DNA of 64,000 nt from JAGPCK01 sp041675505 (GTDB taxonomy: Bacteria; Bacteroidota; Bacteroidia; UKL13-3), in contig JBAYTR010000002.1 in assembly GCA_041675505.1 (NCBI GenBank), positions 186,001-250,000 of the forward strand, in the 5' to 3' direction. Of the stretch, positions 16,360-25,818 are shown piece by piece. Under the pieces are notes generated by a model. It made no database searches and was not told where the DNA came from. It worked only from the letters and a program-made list of their open reading frames with translations. Both the position numbers and the translations under genes were made by a program. Each line of letters starts with the position of its first letter. The stretch's first letter is position 1.

Positions 16360-16748
16360 GCACCCAACTCACCTGTTAACTTTTCCAAGGCTGTTTTATC
16401 CAATGGCTTATTCAGATAAGCCACTACCTGAGGATACTTCATGGCTTTGTTCATATCCTCAGATGTGAGAGAAGAGGTAAGCATAGCCACTTTAAAATGC
16501 TTGTGGTTATCTGCAAAACGCCTGTTCAACTCTTCCAGAAAAGCAAACCCATCCATCACGGGCATCATAATATCCAGCAGAATCAATTGTGGAAGAGGTT
16601 CATCGGCCTCTTTTCGTTCTGTAAGCATCTTAATCGCGGCCTGTGCAGAGTTACAAATATCTACACGTTTGAAATACCCTGATTTCTCTACTACACGCTT
16701 ATTCAGGTAATTCGATATATCGTCATCATCTACCAATAATACACTCAT
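16356..16748 (-). CDS. Single-domain response regulator (CheY-like receiver)
   Basis: A 130-residue stand-alone receiver domain. The acidic pocket (D-D-D-D, residues 7-10), the phosphoacceptor Asp59 in L-L-D-I-M-M-P, the threonine in M-L-T-S-S and the lysine in N-K-P are all present, so it should be phosphorylatable. There is no output domain; it would act by protein contact or in a relay. It starts 9 bp downstream of the multi-PAS histidine kinase, so the two are the likely cognate pair. Confidence 0.92.
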   Translation of the reverse strand: MSVLLVDDDDISNYLNKRVVEKSGYFKRVDICNSAQAAIKMLTERKEADEPLPQLILLDIMMPVMDGFAFLEELNRRFADNHKHFKVAMLTSSLTSEDMNKAMKYPQVVAYLNKPLDKTALEKLTGELGA

Positions 16749-16757
16749 AATTTCTCT

Positions 16758-19055
16758 CTATTTATCTTCCCGCCAATTAGGCAATTCAACACTAAAAACA
16801 CTCCCGCTACCCGGCTCTGACTCCAGTGTGATTTTACCACCCAGCATAGTAGCCATTTCCATCGAAATATACAGGCCAAGGCCTGAGCCATCAGAGTTCA
16901 ATGAATTACGAACAAACATATCAAAAACTTTCTCCAGCATTTCAGGCGCTATACCTTCTCCATTGTCTGTTACTTTTATTACAGCCCTCTCGGTACTTAC
17001 ATCTATCGCAACAGACACTTGCTTATGAGAATTTTCCTTTTGCTGGTACTTTACCGCGTTCGTTACTAAATTAACCAGTATAGTGGTTACTCTCAATTTA
17101 TCTGAGAAAAATTCGGTATCCTGATTTGACTCCACAAAGAACTCCACCCCCTCCGCTTCTTTCATGAAGCGAATATTAGCGATATGATTTTCCACTATAT
17201 CCTGCAAAGAAATCGGTTCAATATTAAAGTCCAGTTTTTTGTTACGGGAGTAGTTAATGATACTTTTTATGGCATCGTCAGATCGGTTTACACTGGCCCT
17301 CATCATATCCAACATCTCCATAAGCTCCGGGTTTTCTCCACCCACGTCTTTGCACATATCAATTAATCCGATAACAGACATGAGCGGAGCTCTGAGGTCG
17401 TGCGAAGCACTGTACACAAAACGATCTATCTCATTGTTCACCTTCTCCAGCTCAGTATTTTTTCGTGTTAATTCAGCCACCATACTCTCCAATTGTATCT
17501 CTTTTGCCATCAAATCAGACACTATCTTTTTCTTGTTGGTGATATCACGAATAATGGATTGGGTACCCTGAATAACACCCTTATCATCTACTAAAAGAGT
17601 CACATTTACTTCCAGCCATATTTTAGTCCCGTCTTTGCGCACACCTCTATACTCAAAATTACCGGGTACTTCTTCTCCCCTAACCCTTCTGTTGTGCCGC
17701 TTACGAAGTACCGATCGGTATTCAACATCCACAAAATCTTCGAGCATCAGGTTTTCTAAATCTGTTTCATCAATCCCGAACAAATCAAGATACTGTTGGT
17801 TAGCGAACACTACTTTACCTGATATATCATCAATCATAATCCCTTCCCTGATGTGATCTACCAGTTGCTTGTACTCTCTATTTGTTTTGATTAATTTAAG
17901 CTCAGTCTCCTTGATACTTGTGATATCCTGAACGGTGCCGTAGGTTCTTACCGGCATTCCGAGTTCATCATAATTGGTATCTGCCCGCTCTTGTAAATAC
18001 TTTATTCTCCCACAAGACAATACTATTCGGTGTACAACATCGTAGGACGTTTTATTGACAATAGAATTTGTATAAGCTGAGTTCACCAACTCCACATCAT
18101 CCGGATGAAGGAACTGCAGAAATGCTTCATACGTATTTTCAAATTGTTCACGTTCTACTTCAAAAATACTGTACACTTCATCTGACCAGTAAACGTGGTT
18201 CTTTTGTATATCCAGTTCCCAATTTCCTATAGTTGCAATACGTTGAGCCTCCCTTAACCGCGATTCACTTCTCACCAATGCCTCAATGGCTTCCTTTTTA
18301 TCTGTAATATCGTTCCTTACAGAAAAATACTGCTCTATCTCTCCTTCATCATTAAAGATAGGAGAAATAACCGTATCAACCCAATAGCAAGTTCCGTCTT
18401 TAGCTTTATTCTTTATTTCGCCTCTCCATATTTCTCCTGAAGTTATGGTCGCCCATAAATCAGCAAAAAACTCAGGGGGGTGAAATCCTGAGTTAACAAT
18501 GTTATGGTTGTGGCCGGTAAGTTCTTCTCTGGAGTATTTTGAATAGGTGCAAAAAAGGTCGTTTACGTACAAAATATACCCGGCCTTGTCTGTAATAGAA
18601 ACAATAGATCCGCGATTGATTGCTTTTTGATAGGAAGTAAATGCATTGGTAAGTAGCCTGCTGTTTTTTTCAGCTGTGATTTCCTGTATATAGCCTTCAA
18701 TATATTTAAGGTTACCCTTACTATCATATATACCATTGGAAAACTCCCTTACCCAACGCACTCTTCCCTCGCGACAAATGATACGGTATTCAATGTTGCA
18801 CGCTTCTTTTTTGGCAACATAATCAAACCAGCTGAAAGAGACTCTTTCCCTATCCTGATTATGTAAAAGCAAACCATACGATACCCCCTCTGAACCCATA
18901 AAATCTTCAGGCGAATAGCCTGTAAGAGTCTTACTTCCTACTGACGCATAAAGCATGGTACGTCTGAAATCATTCAGACAGCGAAAAAACATTCCGGGTA
19001 AATTGTCAAGCAGGTTAATACACACTGCTTCATTAATATCGAATAGTTTAGTCAT
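16758..19055 (-). CDS. Multi-PAS sensor histidine kinase, soluble
   Basis: A 765-residue kinase without signal peptide or membrane segment, so sensing is probably cytoplasmic. Four PAS/PAC units lie at roughly 14-133, 137-257, 260-383 and 386-510, each ending with a D-I-T/E-I-T box. A short coiled coil precedes the phosphoacceptor H-box (S-A-S-H-D-L-R-A-P-L, near residue 550). The ATPase domain has N-A-V-K-Y, D-N-G-E-G-I and G-S-G-L-G-L-Y. No receiver is fused; the separate receiver gene follows after 9 bp. Signals (redox, light or ligand) cannot be told from sequence alone. Confidence 0.93.
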   Translation of the reverse strand: MTKLFDINEAVCINLLDNLPGMFFRCLNDFRRTMLYASVGSKTLTGYSPEDFMGSEGVSYGLLLHNQDRERVSFSWFDYVAKKEACNIEYRIICREGRVRWVREFSNGIYDSKGNLKYIEGYIQEITAEKNSRLLTNAFTSYQKAINRGSIVSITDKAGYILYVNDLFCTYSKYSREELTGHNHNIVNSGFHPPEFFADLWATITSGEIWRGEIKNKAKDGTCYWVDTVISPIFNDEGEIEQYFSVRNDITDKKEAIEALVRSESRLREAQRIATIGNWELDIQKNHVYWSDEVYSIFEVEREQFENTYEAFLQFLHPDDVELVNSAYTNSIVNKTSYDVVHRIVLSCGRIKYLQERADTNYDELGMPVRTYGTVQDITSIKETELKLIKTNREYKQLVDHIREGIMIDDISGKVVFANQQYLDLFGIDETDLENLMLEDFVDVEYRSVLRKRHNRRVRGEEVPGNFEYRGVRKDGTKIWLEVNVTLLVDDKGVIQGTQSIIRDITNKKKIVSDLMAKEIQLESMVAELTRKNTELEKVNNEIDRFVYSASHDLRAPLMSVIGLIDMCKDVGGENPELMEMLDMMRASVNRSDDAIKSIINYSRNKKLDFNIEPISLQDIVENHIANIRFMKEAEGVEFFVESNQDTEFFSDKLRVTTILVNLVTNAVKYQQKENSHKQVSVAIDVSTERAVIKVTDNGEGIAPEMLEKVFDMFVRNSLNSDGSGLGLYISMEMATMLGGKITLESEPGSGSVFSVELPNWREDK

Positions 19056-19188
19056 TTCTCTTAGCAGGAGATTAAAAGCACGCGCAAACAGAAAGCCTCA
19101 GCAGTTGGTCGAAACTATAAAAAAAATCTGTCAAAAAAATAAAAAAATATACGCCATGCCGTTTGCAAGCCCAATTATGACCTACTGA

Positions 19189-20226
19189 CTAAACATTTAC
19201 ATGAATAAACTGACCGTCAAAAGATTTCATGAAACCAATACAGTGAACAGGTAAAGCGCATGCATCAAGTAATGTCTCTAACTCCTGTGCTTTATCTGCC
19301 GAAACAGCAATTAACAAACCTCCGCTTGTTTGCGGATCATTCAATACCTGAAAGCTTTTCAAATCCTCTATTCCGCTCACTTTTTTCTCCCAACTATTCC
19401 AATTACGAAAGGTATTATCCGGAATACAATTTTGCTGCAGATAGGTATCCAGAAAGGGTAAGACAGGTACTTTGCTGAAATCTAATTCAGCACTCAAACC
19501 ACTGCCTTCAACTATTTCAAGCAAATGACCTAATAAGCCGAAACCGGTAACATCAGTGAGTGCGTGAACTGCTTCTATAGCGCCTAAGCGTTCCCCGATA
19601 CTGTTTACTGTACACATAAGTTCAACCGTGTGTACAATATGCTCATCTTGGGCAAGGCCACGCTTTATGGCTGTCGTTATTATACCCACACCCAGCGGTT
19701 TGGTGAGATAAAGTAAGTCGCCTGCCTTAGCAGTATTGTTTTGTTTAATATTTCCTTTGACTGCAATACCGTTAACAGCCAAACCAAAAATAGGATCACT
19801 GCTGTTGATACTGTGCCCGCCTGCAATGGGTATGTTCAATTCACTGCAAATACTTCTGGCTCCATTTAGCACTTCCGTGGCTATTTCAGAGGGGATTTTA
19901 TCAATGGGCCAACCTAAAACTGCATTCGCAAATATGGGTTTACCTCCCATAGCATAAACATCACTGATAGCATTGGCTGCAGCAATACGCCCGAAATCAA
20001 AAGCATCATCAACCACCGGAAGAAAAAAATCAACGGTGCTGATAAGTACCTGCCCGTTTCCTAAATCCCATACTGCGGCATCATCATTAGTATTATTGCC
20101 CACCAGCAGCTCCTCTATTTGCAACGATGATTTATTCCCTGAAAGTATCTTCTCCAGTTCAGCCGGGGCAATTTTACACCCGCACCCTGAACCATGACTG
20201 TATTGTGTTAATCTGATTTTTTCCAT
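19189..20226 (-). CDS. selD: Selenide, water dikinase (selenophosphate synthetase)
   Basis: A 345-residue enzyme making selenophosphate from selenide and ATP. The N-terminal Y-S-H-G-S-G-C-G-C-K places the catalytic residue at Cys17, as in E. coli, so this is a cysteine and not a selenocysteine form. G-x-x-N-D-D-A-A-V and D-F-F-x-P-V-V-D-D follow as expected, then a G-G-H-S-I motif and D-P-Q-T-S-G-G-L-L near the C-terminus. It overlaps the upstream mnmH gene by 19 bp, so the two are surely cotranscribed and the selenophosphate probably feeds tRNA modification. Confidence 0.97.
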   Translation of the reverse strand: MEKIRLTQYSHGSGCGCKIAPAELEKILSGNKSSLQIEELLVGNNTNDDAAVWDLGNGQVLISTVDFFLPVVDDAFDFGRIAAANAISDVYAMGGKPIFANAVLGWPIDKIPSEIATEVLNGARSICSELNIPIAGGHSINSSDPIFGLAVNGIAVKGNIKQNNTAKAGDLLYLTKPLGVGIITTAIKRGLAQDEHIVHTVELMCTVNSIGERLGAIEAVHALTDVTGFGLLGHLLEIVEGSGLSAELDFSKVPVLPFLDTYLQQNCIPDNTFRNWNSWEKKVSGIEDLKSFQVLNDPQTSGGLLIAVSADKAQELETLLDACALPVHCIGFMKSFDGQFIHVNV

Positions 20227-21254
20227 TTGTCTAAATGTATTTGTACAAACTCTCTCAACTCTTGTCCAATTGCCTGAATGGTTTCAACCTCCGGCTCAAA
20301 ATGCCATATTACTTCTGCCTCTTTGGTGGATAAACCAAAATCATATGCCTTGTCATAATAACGCAAAGCCACCGCAGCAGCAAGTTTCAAATCTCCGTTG
20401 TTCAAAGCCTCCATTGCGGAATTAAGGTGCTGCCCTCCCAGTTTTTTCTTAATGCGTTCAAATGCCTGATCAAGTAATTGCCGTTCGGCTGTACCGTAAT
20501 CCGCTGCAAGACGTGTTAGCCGGTATTCGTTCGACACCTGCAAAACAATAAGAGGAGATTTTCGTAACGTATTAAAAAACGCTTCGTCAATATTAACTGT
20601 GCCTATCATGCGGCTTTCATCTTCTATCCAGATGTACTTTGATGTATCAAGTAAGCTAAGCTGCTCACACAGTAAATTACCGAAATGCTCCGTTGTTGGT
20701 TGAGGCGGTTGATGTATACTGCCAAAAGCTGAGCCTTTGTGATGTGCCATACCCTCCAGATCAATAACCTGCTCACCGTTTTTTTTCAACTCCAGTAACA
20801 CATCTGTTTTGCCGCTTCCGGTTCTACCGCCCAAAACAAATAACTTGTAGGGTTTTGACAATTCACTAAGCACATGTTTCCTGTAGGCTTTGTAACCTCC
20901 TTTGAGCGTGTAAACGTCCATACCTGCCGTACTCAGTAACCAAGCCATGCTACCACTGCGCATACCTCCGCGCCAACAATGTACAAATAGCGGCTTATTA
21001 AATTCCCGCGCATGTTTTACAAAATTGGCCAGCTTAAGACCTACCAATTCTAACCCTTTTTCAATAGCCGTTTCGCGCCCCTGATGTTTGTATAAGGTTC
21101 CTACAATTTTACGTTCTTCATCCGTAAACAAGGGAAAAGATGCCGCACCCGGAATATGTCCTTGCAAAAACTCCCCCGGTGAACGCACATCAAGTACCTG
21201 TCCCTTAGGAGATAAAGCTAAAAAATCAGAGATATTTAAAACCTGTACCGGCAT
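20208..21254 (-). CDS. mnmH: tRNA 2-selenouridine synthase
   Basis: A 348-residue enzyme that converts 2-thiouridine at the tRNA wobble position to 2-selenouridine with selenophosphate. An N-terminal rhodanese domain carries the catalytic Cys (about residue 93) in F-V-H-C-W-R-G-G-M-R-S-G-S. It is followed by a P-loop, G-G-R-T-G-S-G-K-T (~142-150), used in the geranyl-transfer half of the reaction. The start is the ATG at 21254, since the longer TTG start lies within the -7 box. The gene overlaps selD by 19 bp. No selA, selB or selC was seen in the window. Confidence 0.95.
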   Translation of the reverse strand: MPVQVLNISDFLALSPKGQVLDVRSPGEFLQGHIPGAASFPLFTDEERKIVGTLYKHQGRETAIEKGLELVGLKLANFVKHAREFNKPLFVHCWRGGMRSGSMAWLLSTAGMDVYTLKGGYKAYRKHVLSELSKPYKLFVLGGRTGSGKTDVLLELKKNGEQVIDLEGMAHHKGSAFGSIHQPPQPTTEHFGNLLCEQLSLLDTSKYIWIEDESRMIGTVNIDEAFFNTLRKSPLIVLQVSNEYRLTRLAADYGTAERQLLDQAFERIKKKLGGQHLNSAMEALNNGDLKLAAAVALRYYDKAYDFGLSTKEAEVIWHFEPEVETIQAIGQELREFVQIHLDKWKKSD

Positions 21255-21257
21255 GGC

Positions 21258-21265
21258 CAAAAGTA
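21258..21265 (-). promoter_or_regulatory. Bacteroidota -7 promoter box for mnmH-selD
   Basis: TACTTTTG on the minus strand matches TAnnTTTG exactly and ends 3 bp before the mnmH ATG, which predicts a leaderless transcript. Confidence 0.5.
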
Positions 21266-21380
21266 AAATTATTTGACAAGAGTGTGTAGTAAATAAACGT
21301 TGCCGCGATAAAAAGTGCCTGAAGAATATAATCAGGACAGCGATTTACAATTACTTCATAATAAAGCCATTTTATTTACT

Positions 21381-21388
21381 TACTTTTG
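21381..21388 (+). promoter_or_regulatory. Bacteroidota -7 promoter box for typA
   Basis: TACTTTTG fits TAnnTTTG, 19 bp before the typA ATG. No TTG at the usual -33 distance; the region upstream is AT-rich. Confidence 0.5.
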
Positions 21389-21407
21389 CACCCTCAAAAA
21401 ATAAGGC

Positions 21408-23219
21408 ATGTCAGACATACGCAATATAGCCATCATCGCTCACGTTGACCACGGTAAAACTACATTGGTTGACAAAATCATTCACCAAACCCAATTGTTT
21501 CGTGAAAATCAACAATCAGGAGATTTAATCCTTGATAACAATGATTTGGAACGTGAACGCGGCATTACCATTTTGGCTAAAAACATATCGGTAAACTACA
21601 AGGGCACTAAAATTAATATTATTGATACTCCCGGTCACGCTGACTTTGGCGGAGAAGTAGAACGTGTATTGAACATGGCCGATGGTGTGTTACTGTTGGT
21701 AGACGCTTTTGAGGGTCCGATGCCACAAACACGCTTCGTATTGCAAAAAGCTTTGGCTTTGGGTAAAAAACCTATCGTTGTTATCAATAAAGTGGATAAG
21801 CCCAACTGCCGTCCGGATGAAATCCACGACCAGGTATTTGATTTATTCTTTAACCTTGATGCTACTGAAGAACAATTGAATTTCCATACCATTTACGGTA
21901 GCTCTAAACAAGGCTGGATGGGCCGCGATTGGAAAAACCCTACATCAGACTTCACCGTTTTACTGGATGATATCATTACCGAAATTCCTGAACCACACGT
22001 AGAGGAAGGGAATTTGCAAATGCAAATCACTTCATTAGATTATTCTTCATTTACAGGTCGTATTGCCATTGGTCGTATCCTTCGCGGAAACATCAAAGTG
22101 AACCAACCAATATCTTTAGTAAAAAGAGACGGCTCCATACAAAAATCACGTGTGAAAGAACTGTACACTTTTGAGGGTTTAGGTAAGTTAAAAGTAGAAG
22201 AAGCATTTGCCGGAGACATTTGTGCCATTATGGGTATTGAAGGTTTTGAAATCGGAGACACTGTGGCTGATTTTGAAAATCCTGAAGGCTTAACTCCTAT
22301 TAATATTGATGAGCCTACCATGAGCATGCTGTTCTGCATTAACAACTCTCCTTTCTTTGGAAAAGAAGGCAAATTCGTTACTTCCCGCCACTTGCGCGAT
22401 CGTTTATTTAAAGAGTTAGAAAAAAACCTGGCACTGCGAGTAGAAGAAACAGGCGCAGCTGATTCTTACCTGGTATTCGGACGTGGTATTCTGCACTTAT
22501 CGGTTTTAATTGAAACCATGAGACGTGAAGGATATGAGTTACAAGTAGGACAGCCACAGGTAATCGTTAAAGAAATTGATGGCGTTAAATGTGAACCTAT
22601 TGAAATATTAACTGTTGATGTACCGCAAGAAGTTTCCGGTAAAGTTATCGAGCTCGTAAGTCAACGTAAAGGAGACATGCTGGTAATGGAACCAAAAGGA
22701 GATTTAATTCACCTGGAGTTTGAAATTCCGTCACGTGGTATCATCGGGTTACGTAACAACGTTTTAACAGCAACAGCCGGAGAAGCTATTATGGCTCACC
22801 GTTTCAAAGCTTTCGAACCTTGGAAAGGCTCTATACCCAGCCGTTTGTCGGGCGTAATGATCAGTGGTGAACAAGGCACTGCCATTGCTTACTCCATTGA
22901 TAAACTACAAGACAGAGGCAACTTCTTTGTTGAAGCAGGCGATCAGATATACATGGGTCAGATTATTGGCGAAAACAACCGTCAGGATGACTTAGTGGTA
23001 AACATTACCAAAGAGAAAAAGTTAACCAACATGCGTGCCTCAGGTTCGGATGATAAAACACGTATAGCACCTAAAATTAACATGAGTTTGGAAGAGTGCA
23101 TGGAATATATTCAGGGTGATGAGTATGTAGAAATTACGCCTCAATCATTACGCTTACGTAAAATTTTCCTGAACGAAACAGACAGAAAGCGGAACGCAAA
23201 TAAAATGCAGACTGCTTAA
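21408..23219 (+). CDS. typA: Translational GTPase TypA/BipA
   Basis: A 603-residue ribosome-associated GTPase related to EF-G and LepA, involved in ribosome assembly and stress adaptation. The G motifs are complete: A-H-V-D-H-G-K-T-T (residues 11-19), R-E-R-G-I-T-I, D-T-P-G-H and N-K-V-D-K. Domains II, III and V follow, and the C-terminal BipA-specific domain is recognised by E-P-W-K-G-S-I-P-S-R-L-S-G-V-M-I. Length matches the family exactly. It faces the MORN-VWA gene tail to tail with one base between the stops. Confidence 0.98.
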   Translation: MSDIRNIAIIAHVDHGKTTLVDKIIHQTQLFRENQQSGDLILDNNDLERERGITILAKNISVNYKGTKINIIDTPGHADFGGEVERVLNMADGVLLLVDAFEGPMPQTRFVLQKALALGKKPIVVINKVDKPNCRPDEIHDQVFDLFFNLDATEEQLNFHTIYGSSKQGWMGRDWKNPTSDFTVLLDDIITEIPEPHVEEGNLQMQITSLDYSSFTGRIAIGRILRGNIKVNQPISLVKRDGSIQKSRVKELYTFEGLGKLKVEEAFAGDICAIMGIEGFEIGDTVADFENPEGLTPINIDEPTMSMLFCINNSPFFGKEGKFVTSRHLRDRLFKELEKNLALRVEETGAADSYLVFGRGILHLSVLIETMRREGYELQVGQPQVIVKEIDGVKCEPIEILTVDVPQEVSGKVIELVSQRKGDMLVMEPKGDLIHLEFEIPSRGIIGLRNNVLTATAGEAIMAHRFKAFEPWKGSIPSRLSGVMISGEQGTAIAYSIDKLQDRGNFFVEAGDQIYMGQIIGENNRQDDLVVNITKEKKLTNMRASGSDDKTRIAPKINMSLEECMEYIQGDEYVEITPQSLRLRKIFLNETDRKRNANKMQTA

Positions 23220-23220
23220 A

Positions 23221-24441
23221 TTAACGTTTTCTCCGGCTGCGACCACCGTCATCAACCAACTCAAAGTTACCGTTGATTAACTGGTAGGTAAAGCCTTCTA
23301 TGGTTATTTTCTGCCCTTCCTGAAGTTGAGCCAGATTCTTGATATCGGAATTTATGGTATGAATAGATCCTTTCGTTACCTTGGCTATTTTAAGGTAATC
23401 GGGATTAATTCCGTCTTCACCTACTCCGCATAAAATTATCTTCACAGGCTTCTTTACACGTGATACGTATTTCAAGTCCTTGACACGGCTTGAATTATCA
23501 GCAATCATTACCACCTGTTTGTAGTTTTTAAAATATGTGGTGGAGCGTATCAACGCTTCCACATTGTTCTCAGGTGCATCTCCACCTGCTCCAAGCTTCA
23601 TGGTCTCTTCCATGCTCTTCTTAAGCAGCTTAAAATCTTTGGCCTCATACATGTGAATACCGCCTATTTGACCTACTTTTTTTTCTGCGTCTGTCTTCGC
23701 ATCTCCGTCATTAAAAAAACAGAAATACTTTACACGACCTAAATCAAAATTCAGTTTGAACCAAATAACTAATTGCCCCATGTAAGGGAACATGCTGCCT
23801 GTCATATCAACAATTACCAGCATATCGGCCCAATTGTCGTTTCGCTTCAGCACATTAAAAATGGTGGAGTCTTTCAGTTTATACTCACCGGATAAAAACT
23901 TATCCAGATTAACTGTGAAATCTTTTTCTGATGATTCAAACTTTACTTTACCTGTCTCATCAAAGTGAGAGAAGGCGCCTTTTAGTTTACCTTCTTCAAA
24001 GTACCCTTCAGACATGAGCCAGCCTTTTTCATGGTAGCATCTTTCTGAACCGTGTTTGATTCCATTGTAATAGGTTTCCTCGCAATTTACTTTACACGTT
24101 TTATAGTACGATGTTGTAGGTCCATCCAACACACCCATGTTGTAATTCACAGAAAGTTCAAGGCAATCCTGGTTATCGTAATATTTTAATTCAAGCCCGT
24201 CTTTCTGACCATTCACAAACATGCATTCGTACTTTAAATCACCATCGGGCCAGTACTGTCTCCACCACCCTTGCCTTATTCCGTTGGCGTCAGTAAAGTT
24301 GATGGTGTCTCCATCCTTTATTTCGAAAGTAGGATCTCCGCCTGGCTTATGTTGAGTAGCTTGTCCCTTTTTGTTTTGCTGGGCAGAAGCCGTCAAAACA
24401 GTAAGCAGAATAAATAAAAGATTAACGAATAATAACTTCAT
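23221..24441 (-). CDS. Secreted MORN-repeat and von Willebrand A domain protein
   Basis: A 406-residue protein with a signal peptide (1-20, ending T-A-S-A-Q). Residues ~53-170 form a MORN/YwqK-like repeat array (G-x-x-x-G-x-x-x-x-Y-x-x-G-x-L). Residues ~205-380 form a VWA domain with the metal-site motif D-M-T-G-S-M, an F-F-N-D-G-D strand and a G-G-D-A-P-E-N loop, as in substrate- or protein-binding VWA folds. It is exported, so it would act in the periplasm or at the cell surface. The first codons overlap the end of the DUF721 gene by 20 bp. Function unknown; the domain pairing is unusual. Confidence 0.7.
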   Translation of the reverse strand: MKLLFVNLLFILLTVLTASAQQNKKGQATQHKPGGDPTFEIKDGDTINFTDANGIRQGWWRQYWPDGDLKYECMFVNGQKDGLELKYYDNQDCLELSVNYNMGVLDGPTTSYYKTCKVNCEETYYNGIKHGSERCYHEKGWLMSEGYFEEGKLKGAFSHFDETGKVKFESSEKDFTVNLDKFLSGEYKLKDSTIFNVLKRNDNWADMLVIVDMTGSMFPYMGQLVIWFKLNFDLGRVKYFCFFNDGDAKTDAEKKVGQIGGIHMYEAKDFKLLKKSMEETMKLGAGGDAPENNVEALIRSTTYFKNYKQVVMIADNSSRVKDLKYVSRVKKPVKIILCGVGEDGINPDYLKIAKVTKGSIHTINSDIKNLAQLQEGQKITIEGFTYQLINGNFELVDDGGRSRRKR

Positions 24442-24712
24442 GAATTAAATCAGTGCCGGATTCGTTGTTGATGATTTCAATAATTTTCGACTTAGAGTAC
24501 GTGAGTTCTTGCTTTAAAGCAGATGACTCTATATGAAGAAATAATTTTTTGTCTTTGATGTAGAGTTTCTGAGTATTTTTAGCAATAAGTTTACCCATAA
24601 GTTTCTCCCATTGCTGAACAATATCCACTTCAGCTAACTTATCTTTTATATGATAACTACTCAGCATTTCGCTGATGACATCTTTGATGGGTTGCTCGTT
24701 ACCTTTTCTCAC
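24422..24712 (-). CDS. DUF721 (DciA-like) protein
   Basis: A 96-residue protein of the DUF721 family, to which the helicase loader DciA belongs. It shows the family core W-E-K-L-M-G-K-L-I-A-K-N-T followed by K-L-Y-I-K-D-K-K-L-F-L-H-I-E-S-S-A-L-K-Q-E-L. It overlaps recF by 4 bp; DUF721 genes beside recF are common in Bacteroidota and fit a role in loading the replicative helicase. The Bacteroidota forms are short and their activity is less studied than that of the proteobacterial DciA. Confidence 0.88.
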   Translation of the reverse strand: MRKGNEQPIKDVISEMLSSYHIKDKLAEVDIVQQWEKLMGKLIAKNTQKLYIKDKKLFLHIESSALKQELTYSKSKIIEIINNESGTDLIHEVIIR

Positions 24713-25818
24713 TTTTCCAAAATTACAACATTTCCCTCATCAATAAGAAAAAAACGTTTTTTCACGCGGTTATGCTCCAAAGCCTTTTGCAAACGTTCCA
24801 TATCTGTATCTGTAATAAATACCTGTCCGAACTTCGACTCATCCAACATACGCAACAAGGCCACAGCCCTGAAACTATCAATCTTTTCAAAAATATCGTC
24901 CAACAAAAGCAAGGGTTGAATGCCACTGTGTTTGGCCAAATAGGCATACTCAGCTAATTTTAATGCCACTATAAAACTTTTTTGCTGGCCTTGTGAACCA
25001 AATTTTTTCAATGGGTTTCCGTTGATATTAAACAACAGGTCGTCCTTATGAATACCGGAAGTAGTACGTTGTAACACCAAGTCTTTACTCAGGTTCTGTT
25101 CCAGCAAATCAACCAGTGAAGCATTCAGTAGTTCGCTTTGATAAATGATTTCGGTATGCTCAGCATTGTTGCTGATAATACCATACTGCTCTTGAAAAAT
25201 GGCCGAGGTTTCCGAAACATATTGCTGCCTTACCACACATATACGTTGCGCTGTATCTACAAGCGTTTTCTCCCATATATGCAGCAATTCCCTGTCAAAA
25301 TCACGCCCTTGTCCAAACTGTTTCAACTGACGGTTGCGCTGTTCCAAAGCTTTGTTGTAGCGCATCAAGTCATCCAGGTATTGCTTATTTGTTTGTGAAA
25401 TGGCCATATCCAGTAAACGCCTGCGCTCCTCACTGCCCTCATAAATGAGATTTATCTGGGAAGGAACAATCATTACTACCGGAAAACGTCCGATGTGGTC
25501 AGCCATACGATCATATTCTTTTCCATTGCATTTCAATACTTTGCGTGAATTTTGGTTGATGCCGCAGGTAATCACTTCTTCTGAGCCATTCTTATCAAAC
25601 ACACCTTTTACCAGCATCATCTCTGCGCCAAGTTGCTTATTCAACACATCCTGAACATGGAAAAAACTTCGTGTAAGACACAGGTAATGAATGGCATCCA
25701 GCACATTGGTTTTACCCGATCCGTTTTTACCGGCAAAGCAATTCAGCCCCTCTTCAAAACTGAAGCCGGCCTCACTGTAGTTGCGAAAATGGAATAAAGA
25801 AAGCTCCCGTATGAGCAT
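24709..25818 (-). CDS. recF: DNA replication and repair protein RecF
   Basis: A 369-residue SMC-like ATPase that helps load RecA at single-strand gaps with RecO and RecR. It starts with L-x-L-F-H-F-R-N-Y, has Walker A in G-K-N-G-S-G-K-T-N at about residues 31-39, the signature G-S-Q-G-Q-Q-K-S-F and Walker B L-L-L-L-D-D-I-F-E-K. The ATG at 25818 was chosen because RecF proteins begin right at this strand; an in-frame start at 25845 would add nine unrelated residues. It is divergent from pdhA and overlaps the DUF721 gene by 4 bp. Confidence 0.96.
   Translation of the reverse strand: MLIRELSLFHFRNYSEAGFSFEEGLNCFAGKNGSGKTNVLDAIHYLCLTRSFFHVQDVLNKQLGAEMMLVKGVFDKNGSEEVITCGINQNSRKVLKCNGKEYDRMADHIGRFPVVMIVPSQINLIYEGSEERRRLLDMAISQTNKQYLDDLMRYNKALEQRNRQLKQFGQGRDFDRELLHIWEKTLVDTAQRICVVRQQYVSETSAIFQEQYGIISNNAEHTEIIYQSELLNASLVDLLEQNLSKDLVLQRTTSGIHKDDLLFNINGNPLKKFGSQGQQKSFIVALKLAEYAYLAKHSGIQPLLLLDDIFEKIDSFRAVALLRMLDESKFGQVFITDTDMERLQKALEHNRVKKRFFLIDEGNVVILEK

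Noticed and set aside
23221..24441. YwqK-type antitoxin of a toxin-antitoxin system
   Set aside because: MORN-repeat proteins are often labelled this way by automatic annotation, but this one has a signal peptide and a VWA domain and no toxin gene beside it.
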